From: Maritimibacter sp. | Lineage (GTDB): Bacteria > Pseudomonadota > Alphaproteobacteria > Rhodobacterales > Rhodobacteraceae | NCBI GenBank assembly: GCA_017792445.1 | Contig: CP051232.1 | Coordinates: 4,128,001-4,192,000, forward strand | Length of the DNA: 64,000 bases | Direction of reading: 5' to 3' | Shown: positions 35,240 through 43,027 of the stretch, piece after piece | Layout of the letters: every line of letters begins with the position of its first letter | Position numbering within the stretch: position 1 is the first letter of the stretch | The notes under the pieces: model-generated | Told to the model about the DNA's origin: nothing | Seen by the model: only the letters and a program-made list of their open reading frames with translations | The model's database searches: none | Position numbers and translations under genes: made by a program

Positions 35240-36916
35240 ATGTCCCAATCCGCCTTCGGCAAGCTCAACGACCTTATCGGATTTCTGGTCCGCGAGGGCG
35301 GTTTCCTGAAAAGCCCGATCGTGCTGTACGCGTTCCTTGCCTCGGGCAGCCGGACGCTGATGATCTATGCGGTGAACCAGGCGGCGGCGCGCGGCGGGGC
35401 TGACCTGCCGATGCTGGGGCTCTTGCTGTTCGCGGTCGTGACCTCGCTGATCACCGCGCACTGGGCCCGCGTCACCGGCATCCGGCTGGTCGAGGCGATC
35501 AACCACCTGTTGCGCCGCCGCGTGGCCGATGCGGTGCTGAACGCCGATGTCAGCTTTTTCCAGTCGCGCGAGCCGGGTCAGGTCTATTCGACCCTGACCG
35601 GCCACACGATGATGGTGTCGAACACCATGACGCGGCTGGCCGACATGCTGCAGGCGGTGCTGCTGCTGATCTTCTGCTTTGGCTACATGGCGCTGGAAAG
35701 CTGGCCCGCCGTCGTCGCAAGCATCGTCTCGCTGTCGCTGGGCGTCGGTGCGTTCCTTCTGGCCGAGCGCCCGGCCCGCACCCTGCTGAAACGCGCCAAC
35801 GACACGCGGGCCGAGTTCTATGACGCGATGAACGACCTGCTGCGCGGCTACAAGGAACTGCGGCTGCGGCAGGCCCGCCGGATCGACCTGTGGGACCGTG
35901 TCGACCGGGTGGTCGACGAAACCCGCGACCGCACCATCGCCGCCGAGCGGATCTTCAGCTACTCGGGCATCGCGGCCTCGGCCTCGCTGGCTGTCCTGCT
36001 GGTGTCCATCGTGACCCTGCTGCCGATGGTGACCGACGCTGACAGCGTGGTGATCCTACAGGTTTTGACCGTCGTGCTGTTCACCTTCGGGCCCATCGAG
36101 TCCGTCGTGTCCGGCCTGCCCGGCTTTGCCCGCGCCTCGGTCGCGTTCGAACAGATGAACGAGGTGCTGGCCGAGCTGGACGCCAACCCCGAAACCGAAG
36201 CCGTCCGCGCTGCGCAGGACAGCCGTCCGAAGTTCGACACGCTGGAGTTCCGGGGCATCACCGCCACCCTGCGCCGCCCGTCGAAGGCGCATGGCACCAA
36301 GGCGGACGACAGTTTCACGCTTGGCCCCATCGACCTAGTGCTGAAGCCCGGCCAGTCGGTGTTCATCACCGGCGGCAACGGCATGGGAAAATCGACCTTC
36401 ATGCAGATCCTCACGGGCCTGCGCCACGCGGACGGCGGCCAGATCCTGCTGGACGGAGAACCGGTCACACGCGACAGCGTCGGGCACTACCGGGGCCTTT
36501 TCGCTGCCGTGTTTTCCGAGTTCTACCTGTTCCGTCAGCTGTACGGCCTGACCGAGGACGAGCGCGCCTCGCTTCAGCACCACATCGACGAATTGGGCCT
36601 GTCGCAGGGTGTCTCGATCGAGGGCGATGCGTTCTCGTCCCTGTCGCTGTCGACCGGGCAGATGCGCAGGCTGGCGTTGTCCATCGCGCTGGCGGAAGAA
36701 CGGCCGATCATCGTGCTGGACGAGTTCGCCGCCGATCAGGATCCGGTCCGCCGCGCGTTCTTCTACGATGTGCTGGTGCCGCGTCTGGCGAAGAACGGGC
36801 ATCTCGTGATCGCAGTGACCCATGACGAGCACTGTTTCGACAAATGCGACCGGCTGATCCGGATGGAGGATGGCAAGATCGTCCTCGACCGCCAGCCCGC
36901 AGCCGCGACGGCCTAG
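35240..36916 (+). CDS. Cyclic-peptide-type ABC exporter (fused membrane and ATPase domains)
   Basis: 558 residues. A six-helix exporter domain occupies about 1-320. The ATPase domain has Walker A GGNGMGKSTF, signature SLSTGQMRRLAL and Walker B PIIVLDEFAADQDP. The signature and length match SyrD/PvdE-like cyclic peptide exporters. It would move a peptide or siderophore precursor to the periplasm, but no peptide synthetase or peptide precursor gene is visible within the window. It lies 109 bases after the SbcC-like gene and overlaps the end of the convergent BTAD regulator by 4 bases. Confidence 0.82.
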   Translation: MSQSAFGKLNDLIGFLVREGGFLKSPIVLYAFLASGSRTLMIYAVNQAAARGGADLPMLGLLLFAVVTSLITAHWARVTGIRLVEAINHLLRRRVADAVLNADVSFFQSREPGQVYSTLTGHTMMVSNTMTRLADMLQAVLLLIFCFGYMALESWPAVVASIVSLSLGVGAFLLAERPARTLLKRANDTRAEFYDAMNDLLRGYKELRLRQARRIDLWDRVDRVVDETRDRTIAAERIFSYSGIAASASLAVLLVSIVTLLPMVTDADSVVILQVLTVVLFTFGPIESVVSGLPGFARASVAFEQMNEVLAELDANPETEAVRAAQDSRPKFDTLEFRGITATLRRPSKAHGTKADDSFTLGPIDLVLKPGQSVFITGGNGMGKSTFMQILTGLRHADGGQILLDGEPVTRDSVGHYRGLFAAVFSEFYLFRQLYGLTEDERASLQHHIDELGLSQGVSIEGDAFSSLSLSTGQMRRLALSIALAEERPIIVLDEFAADQDPVRRAFFYDVLVPRLAKNGHLVIAVTHDEHCFDKCDRLIRMEDGKIVLDRQPAAATA

Positions 36917-39219
36917 TCCATCGCCAGCCGCTGCCGCAGCGCCTGCGCCGCCTTCAGGTCCGCTGTCGGCGGGCCGCCCGGCTCTATCGCCGCCAGCCCT
37001 TCTTCCAGCCGCCGGATCGCATCGCGTACGCGCCCCTCGCGGCGCAGGTGACCCGCATAGCTGACCGCCGCCCGCAGCCGGTACAGACCGCTTCCCGCCC
37101 GGCGCGCGGATTCCATCGACGCGATGAAACCTGCCTCTGCCTGCCCCTCGCCGCCGCGTCCCTGATGCACCAACGCCAAAGCCTGAAGCCGCAGCAGATC
37201 CGGCTCGACCAGCAGCACGCCGGTCGCCGCGCCATGCGACAGGCCCTCGTCCGCCTGCACCAGCGCTTCGGCGGCGTCGCCGAGTTCCAGATGCGCCTCT
37301 GCCAGCCAGACGTGGAAGAACGGCACCGCCAGCGCCGCGCCGCTGGCGCGATAGGCCGACAGCGCTTCGGCGATCTGCGTCGTGCCTGCGGCGTCCCCCA
37401 GCCGGTCGCGGGCGCGACCAAGAAGACCCAGGGCGAAGGCCTGCCAGTCCGGCCAATCGCCCGCCGCGTCGTGGGCGGCCCGTGCCGCCGCCTCGGCCCC
37501 CACGGTTTCGCCAAGACTGTCCTGCATCAGCGCAGAGACAACGAGACAGGCCATCAGCGTTTCCGGATGGCCCGCGCCCTGCGCCTCGGACACCGCGCGG
37601 CGCAGCGCCTCTCCGGCCCGGCCCGGCGCGCCACGAAGGCACTGGACCCACGGATGCAGGCAGCGCCCCGACAGGCCGGGGTCGATGCCGAACAGGTCGG
37701 GCAGCGTATACAACGCCTCGGCATGGGTCAGCACAGCCTCTGCCGCGCCAACGCGACCCCGGAACAGCCGGGTGATGCCGGTCATGACCTGCCCGACGCC
37801 ACCGGCCTCTGCCGGAAGCGCGGCGGTGCGGTCCCCGATAGAGGCCGCCGTGCGCAGGTCTCCCCGCCGCATCGCCGCGCGCCAATCCTGCCACTGGGCC
37901 TCGGCTGCCGGGCCTTGCGGGACATCGCGGCGCGGGGCCGGCGGCGTAGGCGTGGGCATCGTCACCGGCACATCGGGCGGCACCACGCGCAGCGTCCCCG
38001 CCACTTCGGTCAGCGCGTAATCCTCGGCCAGCACCTCGCGCATGGCGAGATCGGCCCGCAACTCGCCCGGCGCGGCGCGGTGGGCCACCTGCACCGCCGC
38101 CTGCAGCGACCGCCCCGCGACACGGCCCGACGCGGCGTCGAGCGCCACCAGCCCTGACGACAGCCCGCCGGCCGGATGCAGCATCCCGCCCTCGATGGGC
38201 AGCGGTTCGTCGGTGAGCATAAGCCCCGCCAGCGCGGCGCGGATCTCGGCCTCGGGGCCGCCGGTGAACAGCGCCACCACCCGGTCGCCCACCCCCGGCA
38301 GCATCCGGCCCTCCAGCCCCGTCACCGTGCGCTGCGCCAACGCCGCGAACTGCGCCTGAACACCCGCCAGCGTCTCGGGGTCGGTCGCGGGCGGCAGCGC
38401 GGCGATCTCGGGAAGGTGCACCACCAGAACCGCCGCGCCGTCGCGCGCCGAAGGCGTGCGGACCGGCTCGGGCAACGGATCGGAAGCGCGGATGCGCGCC
38501 GCCAGCGCCTCGGTCTCGGCAGAGGGCGCGGCGCCGGTCTCGCGGCTGAGGGCGGCGCGGCAGGTTTCGAACTGGCGCAGCGCGTCAGAGCGCCGGCCAA
38601 GGGCAGCATAAGCGCGGATCAGGCTGCGGTGAGCGGCCTCGCGCATCGGGTCGATGGTCAGAAGCTGTTCGGCGGCCAGCGCGATGCGCCCGGCGTCGCC
38701 CGCCTCTTCGCTGGCGCGCAGCTGTTCGTCCAGCGCGGTCAGCGACAGGGTCCTCAGACGCGCCCGCTCTGCCTCGAGCCAGTCCATGAACGCCTCGGAT
38801 CGCAGCGAGAAGCCCTGCATGAACAGCCCGCCGCAGATCGCCGCCGCTTGTCGAAGGTCGCCCAGACTGCCCGCTGCGCTGCGCCGTTCCAGTTCGGTCA
38901 CGTCGGCCACCGGCGCGGCGCCGGTCCAGCGGATGCGGTCCTTGCCCGCCTCGACCGGTTCCAGCCCCGCCTGCCGCAACGCCTTGCGCAGCACGGCCAG
39001 TTCCTGCCGCAAGCTGGCGCGCGCCTGTTCCGCCGCGCTGTCGGGCCACAGGATCTCGGCCACAGCGGTCCGAAGCAACGACCGGCCGCCGGACAGCACC
39101 AGGAAAGCCAGCAGCGCCTGACTGCGGCGGGACGGGATTCGCACTTCGGATCCGTCGGGCGCGGTCAGCCGCACCTCTCCCAACAACCTGATCTGCAAGC
39201 CCTGTCCGCCCTCCGCCAT
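36913..39219 (-). CDS. BTAD-family transcriptional regulator with degenerate cyclase-like and TPR domains
   Basis: 768 residues. An OmpR-type winged helix (about 8-95: LQIRLLGEVRLTAPDGSEV, RRSQALLAFLVLSGG) is followed by a BTAD domain (about 100-240, ending GRRSDALRQFETCRAAL). Residues about 260-410 resemble a class III cyclase homology domain (VVHLPEIAALPPATD, GVGDRVVALFTGG, SSGLVALDAASGRVAGRSLQ) but lack the catalytic Asp residues. The C-terminal 350 residues are TPR-like helical repeats. It lies tail to tail with the cyclic-peptide exporter and may respond to a ligand through the cyclase-like domain. Confidence 0.78.
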   Translation of the reverse strand: MAEGGQGLQIRLLGEVRLTAPDGSEVRIPSRRSQALLAFLVLSGGRSLLRTAVAEILWPDSAAEQARASLRQELAVLRKALRQAGLEPVEAGKDRIRWTGAAPVADVTELERRSAAGSLGDLRQAAAICGGLFMQGFSLRSEAFMDWLEAERARLRTLSLTALDEQLRASEEAGDAGRIALAAEQLLTIDPMREAAHRSLIRAYAALGRRSDALRQFETCRAALSRETGAAPSAETEALAARIRASDPLPEPVRTPSARDGAAVLVVHLPEIAALPPATDPETLAGVQAQFAALAQRTVTGLEGRMLPGVGDRVVALFTGGPEAEIRAALAGLMLTDEPLPIEGGMLHPAGGLSSGLVALDAASGRVAGRSLQAAVQVAHRAAPGELRADLAMREVLAEDYALTEVAGTLRVVPPDVPVTMPTPTPPAPRRDVPQGPAAEAQWQDWRAAMRRGDLRTAASIGDRTAALPAEAGGVGQVMTGITRLFRGRVGAAEAVLTHAEALYTLPDLFGIDPGLSGRCLHPWVQCLRGAPGRAGEALRRAVSEAQGAGHPETLMACLVVSALMQDSLGETVGAEAAARAAHDAAGDWPDWQAFALGLLGRARDRLGDAAGTTQIAEALSAYRASGAALAVPFFHVWLAEAHLELGDAAEALVQADEGLSHGAATGVLLVEPDLLRLQALALVHQGRGGEGQAEAGFIASMESARRAGSGLYRLRAAVSYAGHLRREGRVRDAIRRLEEGLAAIEPGGPPTADLKAAQALRQRLAMD

Positions 39220-39325
39220 TCTGCGCGTCGCGCCACGGTCGACGGCGCGACCGGGGTTCAGACGAGTATGGCCCCGGCGGCGCGGGGCTCAAAGAAAATT
39301 TTTGCGGTGGTTTTGCGGTTGGGCG

Positions 39326-40060
39326 TCAGCCCGCGCGCTGCGCGGTGAGAGACCGCACAGGTTGTCTGAGCGCCATCAGCAGCGCCGCGAACAGCAGGTG
39401 CGCCCCGGCGAAGACAATTGCATAAAGCCAAAGCGCGTCGGCGCTGATCTCGGCCAGCAGGACCCGGCCGAACAGGACGTTGGTGGCCCCGTGCGCAAGC
39501 GCCACCACGAAGATGTTCATGCCCGCGACGCGCAGCGCCATGAAGGCCGTGGCAGTCCCGGCGGCAACGACCGCAGTCGGCATGCCATGAGGAAGATTGA
39601 ACAAAGTCACCGCGATGGCCGAAGCGGCGAAGGCCAGCGGCAGGTTGTGGTGGAACACCTTCAGCACCGCCTCGCGGAAGAACAGATCCTGCGGCAGCGC
39701 GAAGATCAGGACCTGGATCGCCAGTGCCGCCGCCAACTTGGGCATGGCGGGGATAACGACGACGTAAGATGTGAAGATCGACGCGCAAGCGGCTGAAATG
39801 CCCCAGAGAAACGGCACGAACAACGCAAGCGCGAGCGTCCGTTGCCATGACCATCCGAGGTTCTCTTCCCCGTACAGCGCGCGTCCCGGCGCTCGAATCA
39901 AGTGCGCCGCGTCACGGCGAAGGATGGCGAGGGCGAAGAGACACATGGCGACCGCGAGGATCGAGACCGAAGCGAGGGGGGTCATGCCGAAGTCGCCACG
40001 CCGCAGCAGCTCGCCGAGCCCGGCGACGAAAAACAAGCATATAGCGAACGTTAGAGGCAT
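39326..40060 (-). CDS. CPBP-like intramembrane protease family protein
   Basis: 244 residues, about eight membrane helices. Motif regions of the CPBP (Abi) family are recognisable: PQDLFFREAVLKVFHHN in place of EExxxR, TLFNLPHG (FxxxH) and ALAHGATNVLFG (HxxxN). The first motif is altered: the Glu pair is replaced by Gln-Asp, with Arg-Glu following. Catalytic competence is therefore uncertain. Some members process prenylated proteins or confer bacteriocin self-immunity. The ATG at 40060 follows a region with no clear ribosome site. Confidence 0.62.
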   Translation of the reverse strand: MPLTFAICLFFVAGLGELLRRGDFGMTPLASVSILAVAMCLFALAILRRDAAHLIRAPGRALYGEENLGWSWQRTLALALFVPFLWGISAACASIFTSYVVVIPAMPKLAAALAIQVLIFALPQDLFFREAVLKVFHHNLPLAFAASAIAVTLFNLPHGMPTAVVAAGTATAFMALRVAGMNIFVVALAHGATNVLFGRVLLAEISADALWLYAIVFAGAHLLFAALLMALRQPVRSLTAQRAG

Positions 40061-40596
40061 GATCGTCCCGGGAGTGTCTTAATTGCCATACCAGACTGAA
40101 ATCGTTTTAAGGTCAACCCATTTTCAGTTGTAGTCCGCCGAAACGCAGCGGCAAGGGCCGGTAAAATTGATCACGGCGGGTAAACAAATTCGAACCTATC
40201 CACAGGATTGCGTGAAAGGGTTAATATGCAACCTGGACGAGCAAGTTTTCAGGATCCGACCGAATCGTTTCCACAGGCGATACCGGCCCAACCGCCCGAA
40301 TCCGGCGTTACAGCCCTTCGAACGCCGTCGATCTGACCGCCGGAAAACCTCGGAAAGCGTTATTTTCAAGGAGGCAGCGCCAGATCGTGCCTGCGTCGCG
40401 CGCACTGGCTTATTCCAATCGATTTAAGCCTTATTGGAACGATCTTCGACACAATCGCCATACTCTCGCCCCATTTCCGCCCCCGGCCCGCCCAATCCTG
40501 GTGCTCGATTGGGTGAAAAGCCCCCTGTGGGCATAAGCTTTTCCGCAGGGAGCATCGCGGTCGGATCGACCACCGCGAAGTGAGGAGAGCGAAACC
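40061..40596. other. 536-base intergenic region before the 52-residue gene
   Basis: No convincing gene was found; a short frame at 40167-40427 has Arg-rich composition unlike real proteins here. The AT-rich part around 40160-40240 probably holds the promoter of the CPBP-like gene, and the structured part at 40515-40550 belongs to the leader of the small gene. Confidence 0.5.
40515..40550 (+). promoter_or_regulatory. Possible pseudoknot-forming leader of the 52-residue gene
   Basis: GAAAAGC (40515-40521) pairs with GCTTTTC (40537-40543). The loop bases CCCTG (40523-40527) can pair with CAGGG (40546-40550) just outside the stem, an H-type pseudoknot layout. It lies about 30 bases upstream of the GAGGAGAG ribosome site. 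Pairing possibility is seen; function is inferred. Confidence 0.35.
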
Positions 40597-40755
40597 ATGA
40601 CTTCCAAGCAGAGCCCTGCGCCGGACAAAGGCCCGGACATCCGCAGCGAACAGCCGACCCACACCCAGGCCCAGCCGAACCCGGACAAGCGCGTGTTCCG
40701 CCCCGCCGATCAAGCGGAAGAGACCGTGCGCTACAACGACTGGGCCAGCATCTAG
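40597..40755 (+). CDS. 52-residue hydrophilic protein of unknown function
   Basis: ATG at 40597 with GAGGAGAG nine bases upstream, open for 52 codons to TAG. The product is Pro/Gln/Asp-rich (MTSKQSPAPDKGPDIRSEQP at the start, RVFRPADQAEE and RYNDWASI at the end), with no Cys or hydrophobic segment, so it is probably a soluble or disordered protein. The DNA composition and codon use look like a coding gene. It is not part of a known family to my eye. Confidence 0.62.
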   Translation: MTSKQSPAPDKGPDIRSEQPTHTQAQPNPDKRVFRPADQAEETVRYNDWASI

Positions 40756-40811
40756 GCTGATCCCGACGTTGCCGCTGGGCAGGGTCGCGGCAGCGGTCTA
40801 GACTGGGCCGC

Positions 40812-41135
40812 ATGTCCGATCCCGTTTCCAGCATCCGCAACCTCGGCCCCGCGTCGGACCGCGCCTTTGCCCGCGCCGGTATGTCGAGCGCCGACGAGGT
40901 CCGCGACCTTGGTGCCGACGAGGCGTATCGCCGCCTGCTGGCCAACGGCTCCAAGCCGCATTTCATCGGCTACTATGCGCTGGTGATGGGGCTTCAGGGC
41001 CGCCCGTGGAACGACTGCACCGGACCGGAGAAGGACGCGCTGCGCGTCCGTTTCGACGCGCTGAAGGCCGGCACCCCTGCCGAGGGGTCCGCGGCGCTGG
41101 CCGCCGCACTGGACGAACTGGGCGTGCGTCTCTGA
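40812..41135 (+). CDS. TfoX C-terminal domain protein
   Basis: 107 residues. SSIRNLGPASDRAFARAGMSSADEVRDLGADEAYRRLL is the helix-hairpin-helix-like TfoX_C domain; the N-terminal TfoX domain is absent. In gammaproteobacteria TfoX/Sxy drives competence genes; for a stand-alone C-terminal domain the role is unknown. It precedes the DUF4112 gene by 36 bases and may share a transcript. Confidence 0.82.
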   Translation: MSDPVSSIRNLGPASDRAFARAGMSSADEVRDLGADEAYRRLLANGSKPHFIGYYALVMGLQGRPWNDCTGPEKDALRVRFDALKAGTPAEGSAALAAALDELGVRL

Positions 41136-41171
41136 CGGGAACTTCTGCGCTTGCCGCGACGTTCAAACGGC

Positions 41172-41564
41172 ATGACGACAGAAACCACGAATATCCACAC
41201 CGCCGCCGCCGCAGGCTCGATGCCGGCCCGCGATCTGACCCGCGAACTCGATGGGCTGGAAGCCATCGCGCACCGGATGGACACGCTGTTCCGCGTACCC
41301 GTGGTGGGCGTCCGGGTCGGACTGGACTCGATCCTCGGCCTGATCCCCGGCATCGGCGACACGGCGGCGCTGGCCCCGGCGGCCTACATCCTTTACCGCG
41401 CGCACGAGATGGGCGCGCCGAAGCACATGCTGGCGCGAATGGGCGTCAACGTCGGTCTGGACTGGCTGATCGGTCTGGTGCCGCTGGTGGGTGACCTCGC
41501 CGACATCGGCTTCAAGGCGAACCGCCGGAACGTCGCGATGCTGCGCCGGCATTTCGAGGCGTAG
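41172..41564 (+). CDS. DUF4112 family membrane protein
   Basis: 130 residues. LEAIAHRMDTLFRVPVVGVRVGLDSILGLIPGIGDTAAL is the DUF4112 hallmark (its GLIPGIGD turn), with two membrane helices, and GLVPLVGDLADIGFKANRRN repeats the same pattern at the end. Function unknown. The start at 41172 is chosen as the nearest ATG to the conserved domain. Its 3' end leads into the REP cluster. Confidence 0.8.
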   Translation: MTTETTNIHTAAAAGSMPARDLTRELDGLEAIAHRMDTLFRVPVVGVRVGLDSILGLIPGIGDTAALAPAAYILYRAHEMGAPKHMLARMGVNVGLDWLIGLVPLVGDLADIGFKANRRNVAMLRRHFEA

Positions 41565-41601
41565 CGGTTGATGGGTCGGTAGCGGGGGTTGAAGCGCTGG
41601 T

Positions 41602-41850
41602 GTAGATGGGGTGAAACCCCATCCTACGCCGCCTTGCAGGTATGGTGGGGTTCAACCCCATCGTTACCCCACAAACCGACCCCGATCCCCATGTAGGATA
41701 GGGTTCCACCCCATCACCGCCCACCAACAAGCCGACCGGCCCAACGCAATCGTAGGACGGGGTGCCACCCCATTGTTACCCCACAACCCGACCGTGATCC
41801 CCGCGTAGGATGGGGTTCCACCCCATCACCGCCCCCCACAAAACCGACCG
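41602..41850. repeat. Cluster of five REP-like palindromes in a tandem array (BIME)
   Basis: Five hairpin units share GTAGG(A/C)(T/C)GGGGT..ACCCCAT: 41602-41627, 41640-41664, 41693-41715, 41752-41774 and 41805-41827. Units 2 and 4, and units 3 and 5, are 112 bases apart and share spacer sequence, so a 112-base block with two hairpins has been duplicated in tandem. A GTAG head before an imperfect GC palindrome is the hallmark of REP elements mobilised by RAYT transposases; no such gene is in the window. Confidence 0.75.
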
Positions 41851-41895
41851 CCAAGAAGCCCCCGCCAAACGGCCCCCCACCACCTCCCCGCAAAC

Positions 41896-41925
41896 GCAAA
41901 GGGCCGCCCCAACCGGGACGGCCCC
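41896..41925 (-). terminator. Terminator of ndk
   Basis: On the minus strand GGGGCCGTCCC and GGGGCGGCCC pair with GGTT in the loop, followed by TTTG; 24 bases after the ndk stop. Confidence 0.7.
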
Positions 41926-41948
41926 TGTTCCGCGATGGCGGAAATCTC

Positions 41949-42371
41949 TTACCCGACGATCTCGATACCGGCGAAGAAGAAGCTGATCTCTTCCGCCGCG
42001 GTCTCGGGGGCGTCCGAGCCGTGGACCGAGTTCTCGCCGACCGACTCGGCGAACTCGGCGCGGATGGTGCCGGCTTCGGCGTCGGCTGGGTTGGTCGCGC
42101 CCATGACTTCGCGGTTCTTCGCGATGGCGCCTTCGCCTTCCAGAACCTGAGCGACGACCGGCGCGGACGCCATGAACTCGCACAGTTCGTCGTAGAACGG
42201 ACGCTCGGCGTGGACGGCGTAGAACTTGCCGGCCTGCTCTTTCGTGAGGTGGATCCGCTTCTGCGCGACGATGCGCAGACCCGCTTCCTCGAACTTGGCG
42301 TTGATCTTGCCGGTCAGGTTGCGGTTGGTGGCGTCGGGCTTGATGATCGACAGCGTGCGCTCGATGGCCAT
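41949..42371 (-). CDS. ndk: Nucleoside diphosphate kinase
   Basis: 140 residues, exact family length, from the ATG at 42371 with AAGGAG upstream. [23 protein letters not shown] is the canonical start and the active-site signature is in [24 protein letters not shown], with catalytic His in NSVHGSD. It transfers the terminal phosphate between NTPs and NDPs through a phospho-His and keeps nucleotide pools balanced. It is a single-gene unit with its own terminator. Confidence 0.98.
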   Translation of the reverse strand: MAIERTLSIIKPDATNRNLTGKINAKFEEAGLRIVAQKRIHLTKEQAGKFYAVHAERPFYDELCEFMASAPVVAQVLEGEGAIAKNREVMGATNPADAEAGTIRAEFAESVGENSVHGSDAPETAAEEISFFFAGIEIVG

Positions 42372-42531
42372 TTGGTGTCTCCTTGCTACAAGGACCGGAC
42401 AACGGCTGTCCGGCCCCGAAACTTTCATTGCGGGCCGGTTAGCACGGAGATTCGTCTTTGCAAAGCCCCGCCGCCGTCTCCGCACACCGCGTCCATTTCA
42501 TCCCGACGCGACGATTTCACGACATCGGGCC

Positions 42532-42945
42532 CTAGTAGAGCACCTGTTCGTCCTGCCGCAGCGTGAACCCAAGGTTCTCGGCATTCAGGCAGGTCATGCC
42601 GCCATCTTCCGAGAAACAGGCCACCCCGCCGCGCGAATGGCTATAGCCCGGCTCCATCACCTGGATCGTCTCGTCGATGACCGTATCGTCGGTGCAAAGC
42701 ACTTTCCCGCTGCCGGTGATGCCCACCTCGAAGGCATAGCCCCAGCCTGCCTCGCAATCCTGCGGCGGGTCGGCGAAAGTCAGTTCGCCGCCGTAGAGAT
42801 CGCAGCGCACGTGGTTGCGTTCGCCGGTGACGATGACGCAGAACACCTCGCCCGCGCCCGACTGGAACGGCAGGTCCGGCAAGGGGTCGTCCTGCGCGGT
42901 GGCAGGCGTCGCGGCGGCGAGCAGAAGAACAGCAAACAGGCGCAT
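42532..42945 (-). CDS. DUF6636 secreted protein
   Basis: 137 residues, ATG at 42945 with GGAGG upstream; a longer frame to 43047 lacks a ribosome site. A signal peptide ends at TPATAQDD. The mature part has six cysteines in the DUF6636 pattern: FCVIVTGERNHVRCDLYGGE, DCEAGWGYAFEVG, VLCTDDTVID, GVACFSEDGGMTCLN and a final GFTLR. The function of the family is unknown. It is divergent from the ABC-F gene, 82 bases apart. Confidence 0.8.
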   Translation of the reverse strand: MRLFAVLLLAAATPATAQDDPLPDLPFQSGAGEVFCVIVTGERNHVRCDLYGGELTFADPPQDCEAGWGYAFEVGITGSGKVLCTDDTVIDETIQVMEPGYSHSRGGVACFSEDGGMTCLNAENLGFTLRQDEQVLY

Positions 42946-43027
42946 CGGGGACCTCCGGACTTGCCCGAACCCTAAGGGCCCCCGCGCGCCATTGACAAGC
43001 GCCGCGCCGCACCGCATCCCCCGCCCC

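Noticed and set aside
32554-35268. 904-residue minus-strand frame
   Set aside because: Antisense shadow of the SbcC-like gene; Gly/Arg-rich and without motifs.
40167-40427. 86-residue open frame before the 52-residue gene
   Set aside because: Arg/Pro-rich composition, no ribosome site and no family resemblance.
41602-41850. CRISPR array
   Set aside because: The repeats are short hairpins with uneven spacing and shared spacer sequence; no Cas genes are present.
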